From an uncultured Collinsella sp. (GTDB taxonomy: Bacteria > Actinomycetota > Coriobacteriia > Coriobacteriales > Coriobacteriaceae), in contig CABRZY010000030.1 in assembly GCA_902475475.1 (NCBI GenBank), positions 1-14,508 on the forward strand: 14,508 nucleotides of DNA, in the 5' to 3' direction. The notes under the pieces are model-generated. The model saw nothing but the letters and a program-made list of their open reading frames with translations, was not told the origin of the DNA and did no database searches. A program made the position numbers and the translations under genes. Below are positions 6,517-12,843 of the stretch, one piece after another; within the stretch, counting starts at the first letter, position 1; each line of letters starts with the position of its first letter.

Positions 6517-9501
6517 ATGGGCAACGCCATGCATCAATACGCCCTCTTTGGGACCGCACAATTTAAATACGATCAGACGATCACACATATATCGGACCAA
6601 CACCGACAAATCGTCATTTGCAACAACGGTTCAGACGTACGCTACGCAACGCTAGAAGAGTGGGAAGAAGCTGGCGCTTTGTTCGATGAACGAGCGCAAA
6701 TCGAGGGCATCGTCACCAGCGCGAGCCCAGCACGCGATAAACTCGAGCTCTTTCGCAGTCTCTTTACCGGGCGCAAAGATGTTTACGCTCATGGATATCG
6801 CAGAAAGGACGGGGGCATTGGCTATACGCCTGCTTGTGCTAATGAGTGGGAGCCAGGAATTTGCCCCAAAGCAGCCCATCAAAGAGTTAAATGCGTAGAA
6901 TGCAGCAATCGCGTCTTCCCGGAATTAAGCGATGCCGCAATCATTGCTCACTTTAAAGGCAACGATGACCGGTTCCGCGATGTCCTCGGGCAATATGTTC
7001 TCGATAGGAACTGCAACACGAAAGGTCTCGTCATCGATTTTGACAAAGCGGACTGGAAAGAGGCAACAAATGCCGTACGGCTTGTTGCAATACGACGGGG
7101 CATTAACGCCGCTGTTGAGCGCTCAAGGTCCGGCAACGGCGCCCACATCTGGTTTTTCTTCCTCGAGCCAATCAGCGCAAAGGCTGCCCGAGAGTTTGGA
7201 AGTTGCCTCATAACCGAAGCTGCGGCGCATAATAAGACAATCACGTTCGAGGCCTTTGATCGAATGCTACCCGCTCAGGCCACTATTCCCGATGGAGGCT
7301 TCGGAAACCTCATCGCACTCCCCTTTCAAGGCAAGGCGCAACGTGAAGGAAACAGTGTATTTGTAGACGAACAATTCAAGCCCTTTCCCGACCAATGGCT
7401 CTATCTATCACAAGTCCAGCTGATTCCGCGCTCGACGGTGCAAGATCTGATTGAGGCCCCTGGAAACAACCCGCACGGACCAGCAACAACTACGGTGGCA
7501 AACAAGGGCAAACGGTATGCCCAAAGACCACGAAAGCGACTACCACTCACATCGCGGGACTTTCCCTCATCGCTGCCCGTTATTCAAGCCGATATGCTGT
7601 ACATCCCCGAGAAGTCTCTGAGTCCAGCAGCTCAAATGGAAATCCGCGGACTTGCGACATTTGCCAATCCGGCATTCTATCGCGCGCAGTCCATGCATCA
7701 ATCAGTATTCGGCAAACCGCGACTCATAGACCTTAGCGAACTGAGAGATGGTCATGTTGCAATTCCCCGGGGCTGCAAAACTCAACTTGAGCAGCTAGTT
7801 CAAGAGACCGGCGTTACCGCCCACTATTCAGACGAGCGCAAATCGGGTAATCCGATTGTTATGGCATTTAAAGGAGTCCTTCGCCCTGAGCAGCAAATCG
7901 CCGCTGATCAGATGCTCATATACGAAGACGGAATCATGTCCGCGCCGACAGGCTTCGGTAAAACAGTCATCGGAGCTTATCTTATTGCATCCATTGGTCT
8001 TCCAACGCTCGTCATCGTTCCCAAAACCGCACTCATAACCCAATGGAAATCCCAGCTCGAGCGATTTATCGACATTACGGACAACAGGGAGCCCGTCCGA
8101 ACCCCAAAAGGACGAATCAGCAAAAGGCAGCCTCCGGTCATCGGACAAATAGGAGGAGGCAAAATGGCCGTAAGCGGCCTCGTCGACATCGCTTCGTTCC
8201 AGTCGTTATCTGGCAAAGACCGCCAAACTGGAGAGCCGATAGTTAAGGGCCTTGTTCGTAATTACGGCCTCATTATCTGCGACGAATGCCACCATGCCGC
8301 CGCACCACAGCTCGAGCTTATTCTCAAGTCCGCCCCGGCCAAATACGTATACGGCCTTTCTGCGACGCCCGAACGATCCGACGGCCTTACGCGGGCGCTC
8401 TCCATGCTCTGCGGCCCGCTCCGTTATGTTATCGATCCAAAAGCGCAAGCGATTCAGCAGGGCATCCAGCGCATCGTACGGCCTCGTTTTACTGGAATTC
8501 GACTACCCGCCTACGAGCCAGGTGCAAACTTCAATCAGATTCTCGACCTGCTGTGCACGCATGCAGCTAGAAACGAATTGATTGTCAACGACGCTATTGA
8601 AGCTGCGTCAAACGGCCGGCATCCGCTCGTGCTGACTAAAAGGAAAAAGCATGCCGAGGAGCTGTTCGGGATGCTCAAAAACCAAGGACACGAACCCGTT
8701 CTCCTGACCGGGGAAATCGACGCCAAAGAAAGAAAAACGATACTGAGCAGTCTTCCCCGCTTCGAGCATGAACATCGAATCATCGTCGCCACCGAAAGCC
8801 TTTTGGGCGAGGGCTTCGATCTGTCCTACCTTGACACTCTACTCATTGCCACGCCAATATCGTGGGACGGCAGCATCACGCAGCAGGCGGGCAGGCTCCA
8901 TAGAAGCCACGAGGGCAAGCGACGGGTTGAGATATTCGACTACGTTGATTTATCTATACCCATGCTCGCCCGCATGTACCAGAAGAGACTCAAGACCTAC
9001 GCCAAGCTCGGGTACGAAGTCTACGTGACCGGTGGCAGCGAGCAGTCCGATCAAAACATTCTCATAGAACCGGCCAATGCCGTAGAGACTCTGGTTGAAG
9101 ACATCGTTGGCGCCGCCAAGAGCATCTTCATTGCCGCGCCCTACGCATCCGCCGCCTGCCTCGCAAAGCTCGGCGATGCAATCAAAGGTGCCACCGCCCG
9201 AGGGATTGCTCTTGAGTTTTTCATTGCCTCGACTCCGCGCGAAGATGCAAGCGAGACTTTGGCAGAAATGAACGTCGAGCATGCCATTAGAGCAGAAGGA
9301 CGTTTGTGTGCAGCGATAATTGACGAAGAAACAATCTGGTACGGAACGATCCCGCTACTAGCTTTCCCCAAGAAAGAAGACTGCAGCATCAGGTTCAAAA
9401 ACAGCGAGATCGCAGCGGAGCTCTTAGACGAAATCAACCACAAGGGAAAGCCAGATGCCACGTCAACAGGTAGGACATCCCCACCACTTGCGGTGGAATA
9501 G
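6517..9501 (+). CDS. TOTE-type primase / SF2 helicase / PLD-like fusion protein
   Basis: A 994-residue multidomain protein. Residues about 60-310 match the archaeo-eukaryotic primase domain of TOTE conflict systems: a four-Cys zinc site (Cys107, 116, 126, 129), VIDFDKADW with Asp174/Asp176, SGNGAHIWFFF with His210, FDRMLPAQ (Asp248), GFGNLIALPFQG and GNSVFVD. Residues about 450-830 are an SF2 helicase: SAPTGFGKT (475-483), CDECHH (588-593), GLSATPE (613-619), ATESLLGEGFD (758-768) and QQAGRLHR (789-796). Residues about 848-970 resemble a phospholipase D fold, but where HxK is expected there is Cys931-x-Ala933, and Pro946 replaces the later Asn. The start ATG has AAGGA ten bases upstream. Predicted role is in conflict with foreign DNA through primer/strand synthesis and unwinding; this is inferred from the family and is not shown. 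Base composition is more A+T-rich than in the neighbours. Palindromic copy 3 contributes the last codons and the stop. Confidence 0.88.
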   Translation: MGNAMHQYALFGTAQFKYDQTITHISDQHRQIVICNNGSDVRYATLEEWEEAGALFDERAQIEGIVTSASPARDKLELFRSLFTGRKDVYAHGYRRKDGGIGYTPACANEWEPGICPKAAHQRVKCVECSNRVFPELSDAAIIAHFKGNDDRFRDVLGQYVLDRNCNTKGLVIDFDKADWKEATNAVRLVAIRRGINAAVERSRSGNGAHIWFFFLEPISAKAAREFGSCLITEAAAHNKTITFEAFDRMLPAQATIPDGGFGNLIALPFQGKAQREGNSVFVDEQFKPFPDQWLYLSQVQLIPRSTVQDLIEAPGNNPHGPATTTVANKGKRYAQRPRKRLPLTSRDFPSSLPVIQADMLYIPEKSLSPAAQMEIRGLATFANPAFYRAQSMHQSVFGKPRLIDLSELRDGHVAIPRGCKTQLEQLVQETGVTAHYSDERKSGNPIVMAFKGVLRPEQQIAADQMLIYEDGIMSAPTGFGKTVIGAYLIASIGLPTLVIVPKTALITQWKSQLERFIDITDNREPVRTPKGRISKRQPPVIGQIGGGKMAVSGLVDIASFQSLSGKDRQTGEPIVKGLVRNYGLIICDECHHAAAPQLELILKSAPAKYVYGLSATPERSDGLTRALSMLCGPLRYVIDPKAQAIQQGIQRIVRPRFTGIRLPAYEPGANFNQILDLLCTHAARNELIVNDAIEAASNGRHPLVLTKRKKHAEELFGMLKNQGHEPVLLTGEIDAKERKTILSSLPRFEHEHRIIVATESLLGEGFDLSYLDTLLIATPISWDGSITQQAGRLHRSHEGKRRVEIFDYVDLSIPMLARMYQKRLKTYAKLGYEVYVTGGSEQSDQNILIEPANAVETLVEDIVGAAKSIFIAAPYASAACLAKLGDAIKGATARGIALEFFIASTPREDASETLAEMNVEHAIRAEGRLCAAIIDEETIWYGTIPLLAFPKKEDCSIRFKNSEIAAELLDEINHKGKPDATSTGRTSPPLAVE

Positions 9502-9553
9502 GGACTGTTTTTTGGCGTATCAGCCGCCAATCAATCCCTATTCCACCGCAAGT
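9486..9553. repeat. Palindromic intergenic element, copy 3 (overlaps a stop codon)
   Basis: Perfect 19-bp arms ACTTGCGGTGGAATAGGGA (9486-9504) and its complement at 9535-9553. The loop holds a nested TTGGCG/CGCCAA hairpin. The TAG inside the left arm (9499-9501) is the stop of the primase-helicase gene, whose last residues Leu-Ala-Val-Glu are encoded by the element. The right end lies 13 bases from the toxin stop, so it separates two convergent genes. Unlike copies 1 and 2, no T-rich tract follows on either strand. Confidence 0.88.
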
Positions 9554-9566
9554 TAAAAGCGAGTGG

Positions 9567-9875
9567 CTAGCTCAGTGGGCCCTGGAACAGTTCTTGATGC
9601 GAACCCATTCTGACCAGTCGAATCACCGGATTAGTTTTATGCGGCAGGTAGAGAACGACCACGTCGATCAGGCCGCCGGATAGATGGAAGTCGATGTGCC
9701 CGTTGTAGTTGCCGCCCGGGTTGGAGAGCTCGTGGGCACCGTACTCCGCCGGAAGCGAACCATGTGCCGCAAGCTCGGCAACTGCCGCCTTAAACTCGGT
9801 TTTTAGCTGCGGATGACTCTGCATCGTTCGCTTGTAGTCGGCCTTAAACTGAGCCTCGACCTTAATCTCAAACAT
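9567..9875 (-). CDS. YafQ-family type II toxin (RelE superfamily mRNA interferase)
   Basis: The 102-residue protein fits the YafQ branch of RelE-type ribosome-dependent mRNA endonucleases. A basic N-terminal helix region (KADYKRTMQSH) is followed by LPAEYGAHEL (41-50), NYNGHIDFHLSGG (56-68) and the C-terminal LVRMGSHQELF (87-97). The His residues at 48, 60 or 64 and 93 and the final Phe lie where YafQ keeps its catalytic and RNA-contacting residues. The ATG follows the antitoxin TAA after three bases, so translation is coupled. It converges with the primase-helicase gene. The symbol is left blank because family membership is clear but orthology to E. coli yafQ is not. Confidence 0.9.
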   Translation of the reverse strand: MFEIKVEAQFKADYKRTMQSHPQLKTEFKAAVAELAAHGSLPAEYGAHELSNPGGNYNGHIDFHLSGGLIDVVVLYLPHKTNPVIRLVRMGSHQELFQGPLS

Positions 9876-9878
9876 CGC

Positions 9879-10178
9879 TTAGCCCTCATCGAGGAATGAC
9901 ATAAGCTCATCGGCGTTGTTGAATGACGGGCTATCGTCCGGCAAAATCCCCAACTCATGAGCCTCGGCGATTACCATGGCACGCCTCGTCGCCTCGTTGG
10001 GCACTTCCGCCCTTCCTACAATCTCAAAAGGAATCTTTCGCTGATTTACAAGCTGCCGAACGGCAAGATTGAGATAGGAATTGAGGCTGAGGCCGACCGA
10101 ATCCAAGAACTCAGTCGCCTGCTCCTTGAGCCCCTCTTCGATGCGAACCGTCGTAGGCTTAACCGTTGCAGTAGACAT
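9879..10178 (-). CDS. RelB/DinJ-family antitoxin
   Basis: A 99-residue partner of the YafQ-like toxin. The N-terminal part (TTVRIEEGLKEQATEFLDSVGLSLNSYLN, about 9-37) is the ribbon-helix-helix DNA-binding region of RelB/DinJ antitoxins. The acidic C-terminal tail (LPDDSPSFNNADELMSFLDEG) is the likely toxin-neutralising part. An upstream in-frame extension is open to 10286, but I choose the ATG at 10176-10178 because GAGGAGG lies about six bases before it and the domain then begins at its usual position. Antitoxin and toxin should repress their own promoter. An 18-bp dyad upstream (10244-10261) is a possible operator. Confidence 0.9.
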   Translation of the reverse strand: MSTATVKPTTVRIEEGLKEQATEFLDSVGLSLNSYLNLAVRQLVNQRKIPFEIVGRAEVPNEATRRAMVIAEAHELGILPDDSPSFNNADELMSFLDEG

Positions 10179-10204
10179 ACGCGACCTCCTCGCCCTCGTC
10201 TTTT

Positions 10205-10261
10205 GCATCAGTATACCCAATATAAATGGCAAACTGACGTTAGATAGCATCAGATTGCTAT
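10205..10261 (-). promoter_or_regulatory. Candidate promoter and operator of the toxin-antitoxin operon
   Basis: On the minus strand TATACT (10215-10210) could be a -10 box about 30 bases before the antitoxin ATG; the matching -35 is poor. A perfect dyad ATAGCA-N6-TGCTAT spans 10244-10261. GCATCAG occurs twice as a direct repeat (10205-10211 and 10248-10254). Ribbon-helix-helix antitoxins bind short palindromes near their promoter, so the dyad is a reasonable operator candidate. Confidence 0.35.
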
Positions 10262-10293
10262 ACATATTCATATCGCGGTGGGGCACGATTGCC

Positions 10294-11052
10294 CTACATC
10301 AACCCGCTCAGGGCAATGTCGACGGCCTCGTTGAGGTCGTCGGTGATGTGCACCAGCTCCGGATCGAGTGGGCTGATCATGCCGGCGTCCATCACCGGGC
10401 CGTTGAGCCAGTCGAACAGGCCCTGCCAGTACTCGCTGCCCACCAGCACGAGCGGCATGCGCTTGACCTTGTGCGTCTGCACCAGCGTGAGCACCTCGAA
10501 CATCTCGTCGAGCGTGCCAAAGCCGCCGGGAAACACGATGGCGCCCGAGCTGTACTTAACGAACATGGTCTTGCGCACAAAGAAGTAGCGGAAATCCATA
10601 CCCAGGTTCACGTATTTGTTGAGCCCCTGCTCGTGCGGCAGCTCGATACCCAGGCCGACTGACTTGCCGTTGACGCTCGCCGCTCCCTTATTGGCCGCTT
10701 CCATGATGCCGGGGCCGCCACCGGTGATAACCGCCACGCCGCGCTGGGCAATCTTACGGCCGACCGTGCGCGCCGCCTTGTAGAGTGAATCGGTCTTGGG
10801 CGTACGGGCACTACCGAAGATGGTCACCGCAGGCCCTAACTCGGCAAGTGCGCCAAAGCCATCGACAAACTCGGCCTGGATGCGCAGTACGCGCCACGGA
10901 TCGGCATGCAGCCAGTCGGTCGACTCCTCGGGCGCCAGCAGGTTGGCGTAGGTGTTGTCCTTAGGAATCATGGGGCCGCGCATGACCACGGGACCACGGC
11001 GGTACGTCTCGTCGTAGGCAAGCTCGCCCTCGACATTCTCGTTCTTAATCAT
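10294..11052 (-). CDS. LOG-family protein (TIGR00730; nucleoside 5'-monophosphate phosphoribohydrolase type)
   Basis: LOG proteins cleave the N-glycosidic bond of (cytokinin-type or ordinary) nucleoside 5'-monophosphates, releasing base and ribose 5-phosphate; in bacteria the physiological substrate is often unknown. The 252-residue protein has the Rossmann-like core, with GGGPGIMEAANKGA (111-124) and the diagnostic PGGFGTLDE (175-183). The roughly 70 residues before the core suggest the longer LOG subgroup. I choose the ATG at 11050-11052 (AGGAG five bases upstream) over an upstream ATG that would translate through the terminator hairpin. It lies downstream of tgt on the same strand, with a terminator in between. 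Confidence 0.9.
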   Translation of the reverse strand: MIKNENVEGELAYDETYRRGPVVMRGPMIPKDNTYANLLAPEESTDWLHADPWRVLRIQAEFVDGFGALAELGPAVTIFGSARTPKTDSLYKAARTVGRKIAQRGVAVITGGGPGIMEAANKGAASVNGKSVGLGIELPHEQGLNKYVNLGMDFRYFFVRKTMFVKYSSGAIVFPGGFGTLDEMFEVLTLVQTHKVKRMPLVLVGSEYWQGLFDWLNGPVMDAGMISPLDPELVHITDDLNEAVDIALSGLM

Positions 11053-11068
11053 GGGTGCTCCTATCGAG

Positions 11069-11116
11069 AAAAAGAAAAACGGGCGGGGTCGACGCCATGC
11101 GCCAAACACCCGCCCG
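11069..11116 (-). terminator. Strong intrinsic terminator abutting the LOG ribosome binding site
   Basis: On the minus strand CGGGCGGG (11116-11109) pairs perfectly with CCCGCCCG (11087-11080), followed at once by TTTTTCTTTTT (11079-11069). The T tract ends six bases before the AGGAG of the LOG gene. It can end tgt transcripts, but its position means any promoter for the LOG gene must lie upstream of it or within it, so it may act as an attenuator. Confidence 0.88.
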
Positions 11117-11156
11117 AACATCAACTATTCGGTATGGTACCCACGATGTATCAAGT

Positions 11157-11255
11157 GCTTGCAAGCTATCGGTCAGCGGTCGCGCAGCCAGCGTCAGAGA
11201 ATGTGACGAGCGGCTGCCGCTCAGCCTTTGCCGTTGCCCACGCTCCGCAAGCGTG
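11157..11255 (-). promoter_or_regulatory. Structured leader between tgt and the LOG gene with alternative hairpins
   Basis: Several stems are visible: CACGCT/AGCGTG (11239-11255) 10 bases after the tgt stop; GAGCGG/CCGCTC (11208-11222); and a larger two-part stem GCAGCC/GGCTGC plus CGTCA/TGACG (11184-11217). The last two share bases 11208-11217, so they exclude each other. A GCTTGCAAGC palindrome lies at 11157-11166. No known riboswitch class is recognised. Confidence 0.4.
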
Positions 11256-11265
11256 TCTGTCGCCC

Positions 11266-12405
11266 TTAGTAATCCACCGCAGCAGGACTGTTCATCCAGT
11301 CGCTCACGAACGCGCCGTAGCGGCCCTCGATAATGGCCTGGCGGGCACGCTGCATAAGGTTGAGCAGGTAGTAGATGTTGTGCATCGAAAGCAGAATGCC
11401 GCCGAGCATCTCCTTCTGCGTGACCATGTGACGGATGAGCGCGCGGCTGTAGCCGCCCGTGCACACCGGGCAGGTGCAGGTGGGGTCGATGGGGCCGTCG
11501 TCGTGCGCAAAGCGCGCGTTGCGGAAGTTAAGGCGACCCTCGCTGGAGAACGCCGTACCCATGCGGCCCGTACGCGTCGGCAGCACGCAGTCGAACATGT
11601 CGATACCCACGCCCACACCGCGCACGAGGGTGGTGGGGTTGCCGACGCCCATCAGGTAGCGCGGCTTGTGCTTGGGCATGTACTCGCTTACGAGCGGTGC
11701 CAGGGTCTCGAACATGGTCTCGTGGTCCTCGCCCACCGAGTAGCCGCCAATGCCGTAACCGGGGAAGTCGCCGCACTCCTCCAGATGGCGCAGCGAGCGC
11801 AGGCGCAGATCTAGGTGCATGCCGCCCTGGACGATACCAAAGAGCGCCTGGTCGTCGCGGGTATGCGCCTTATAGCAGCGCTCGGCCCACATGCTCGACA
11901 GCTCAACGGCGCGCTCAACGTAGGCGCGCGTGGCGGGATAGCCCGGGCACTGGTCCAGCTGCATGCAGATGTCGGAGCCGAGTTTCATGGCGATTTCCAT
12001 GTTGTCCTCGGGCGTCCAGAACACGTGGCGGCCGTCGTAATCGTTGACGATAAAGCGCACGCCCTCATCAGTGAGCTTGACCGCGTCGTTGTGGCTGAAC
12101 ACCTGGAAACCGCCCGAGTCGGTGAGGATAGGGCCGTGCCAGTTCATAAACTTGTGCAGGCCGCCCAGCTCGGCGATGGTATCCTCGCCGGGACGCATGG
12201 ACAGGTGATAGGTATTGGCAAGCACGATCTGGGCGCCGAGCTGCTTGACGGTCTCGGTAGGAATACCCTTGACGTTTGCCTTGGTGCCCACGGGCATAAA
12301 GATTGGCGTCTCGATGTCGCCGTGCGGGGTGTGCAGTACGCCGGCGCGCGCGTGCGTCGTCGGGTCCTCGGCGATCAGGTCGAATTTAAAAAGGCTCTGG
12401 TCCAT
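11266..12405 (-). CDS. tgt: Queuine/preQ1 tRNA-guanine transglycosylase
   Basis: Exchanges guanine-34 for the 7-deazaguanine precursor preQ1 in tRNAs with GUN anticodons, a step of queuosine formation. The 379 residues match bacterial Tgt (about 375). Visible are TDSGGFQVFS (95-104; Asp96 is the first catalytic aspartate), GIVQGG (190-195), FDCVLPTRTGRMG (271-283; Asp272 is the nucleophile) and the zinc site CTCPVC (Cys310, 312, 315) with His342. The ATG has AAGGAG about nine bases upstream. A TATAAT box lies upstream. No queA or preQ1-synthesis gene is adjacent. Confidence 0.97.
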   Translation of the reverse strand: MDQSLFKFDLIAEDPTTHARAGVLHTPHGDIETPIFMPVGTKANVKGIPTETVKQLGAQIVLANTYHLSMRPGEDTIAELGGLHKFMNWHGPILTDSGGFQVFSHNDAVKLTDEGVRFIVNDYDGRHVFWTPEDNMEIAMKLGSDICMQLDQCPGYPATRAYVERAVELSSMWAERCYKAHTRDDQALFGIVQGGMHLDLRLRSLRHLEECGDFPGYGIGGYSVGEDHETMFETLAPLVSEYMPKHKPRYLMGVGNPTTLVRGVGVGIDMFDCVLPTRTGRMGTAFSSEGRLNFRNARFAHDDGPIDPTCTCPVCTGGYSRALIRHMVTQKEMLGGILLSMHNIYYLLNLMQRARQAIIEGRYGAFVSDWMNSPAAVDY

Positions 12406-12442
12406 AAACTGGAACTCCTTGGTTGCGGTTCATACGCAAACC

Positions 12443-12448
12443 ATTATA
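12443..12448 (-). promoter_or_regulatory. Candidate -10 box of tgt
   Basis: A perfect TATAAT on the minus strand, about 38 bases before the tgt ATG, which would give a short leader of about 30 bases. At 15-18 bases further upstream no good -35 is seen, so the promoter is supported by the -10 box and position only. Confidence 0.5.
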
Positions 12449-12496
12449 CGGGCAACCCGCAAGAAGCACCGACTCGACAGAAACTGATGCATTAAA

Positions 12497-12632
12497 CGAC
12501 TAGTCGTCGGGGACAATCTTCAGCGCCATCTTGCAAAGAAGTGTCCCAATCTGCCGGCACTTAGGGACCGTCCCCAGGTGCCGGCAAGAGCGTCCCTTTC
12601 GACTAGTCATTTAAGAACGTCCCCAACGACTA
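12497..12632. repeat. Cluster of nested GGGAC-type inverted repeats
   Basis: Outer arms TAGTCGTCGGGGAC (12501-12514) and its near complement at 12619-12632 pair over 14 bases with one mismatch. CGACTAGTC occurs as a direct repeat at 12497-12505 and 12600-12608. Inside are a hairpin GGGACA..CTTC/GAAG..TGTCCC (12510-12547), a perfect 9-bp stem TGCCGGCAC/GTGCCGGCA (12552-12586), and within its loop GGGAC-C-GTCCC (12564-12574). No coding sequence is seen. It may be a composite of several intergenic repeat units or a degraded insertion. Confidence 0.65.
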
Positions 12633-12679
12633 CATCTGGGATTATTTCCAACGGCCAAGGCAACGCCGATGCTCTGACA

Positions 12680-12798
12680 ACGTCAGCGAGCGGTCGCCAG
12701 AGCGAACAAATTGGCATGAAAAGAGGGCGGCATAGACCTTCTGGTCATGCCGTCCTCTTTGAATGACAAGTTGTCGCTCTGGTGACCGCGCAGCGTCG
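12680..12798. repeat. Long imperfect hairpin with terminator core between SDR gene and tgt
   Basis: Two arms of about 55-60 bases fold on each other. Outer matches are CGGTCGCCAGAGCG (12691-12704) against CGCTCTGGTGACCG (12776-12789). The core is AAGAGGGCGGCATAGACC (12721-12738) against GGTCATGCCGTCCTCTT (12743-12759), with a four-base loop. On the minus strand the core is followed by TTTT (12722-12719), so it probably terminates SDR transcription. The outer arms are longer than a simple terminator needs and suggest a repeat element or structured RNA. Confidence 0.65.
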
Positions 12799-12803
12799 GC
12801 TGG

Positions 12804-12828
12804 TCCGCCGTTCGTTAGAACGGCGGAA
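12804..12828 (-). terminator. Hairpin just downstream of the SDR gene
   Basis: CCGCCGTTC (12805-12813) and GAACGGCGG (12818-12826) pair perfectly around GTTA, 17 bases beyond the SDR stop. No T tract follows on the minus strand, so it may stabilise the mRNA end or assist the hairpin further downstream instead of terminating alone. Confidence 0.5.
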
Positions 12829-12843
12829 CCTGAGACGTAACCC

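Noticed and set aside
6347..6655. Small plus-strand frame overlapping the start of the primase-helicase gene
   Set aside because: No ribosome binding site; it overlaps conserved coding sequence in another frame and has no domain.
2650..9553. The three recurring palindromes as a CRISPR array
   Set aside because: Copies are kilobases apart with genes between them, and there are no regular spacers and no cas genes.
11053..11265. tRNA, T-box or preQ1 riboswitch between tgt and the LOG gene
   Set aside because: No tRNA cloverleaf or TPsiC-like block, no T-box antiterminator motif, and no recognisable preQ1 aptamer; only generic hairpins and a terminator are supported.
11815..12495. Plus-strand frame of 226 codons opposite tgt
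   Set aside because: Antisense shadow of a well-conserved enzyme with all catalytic motifs present on the minus strand.
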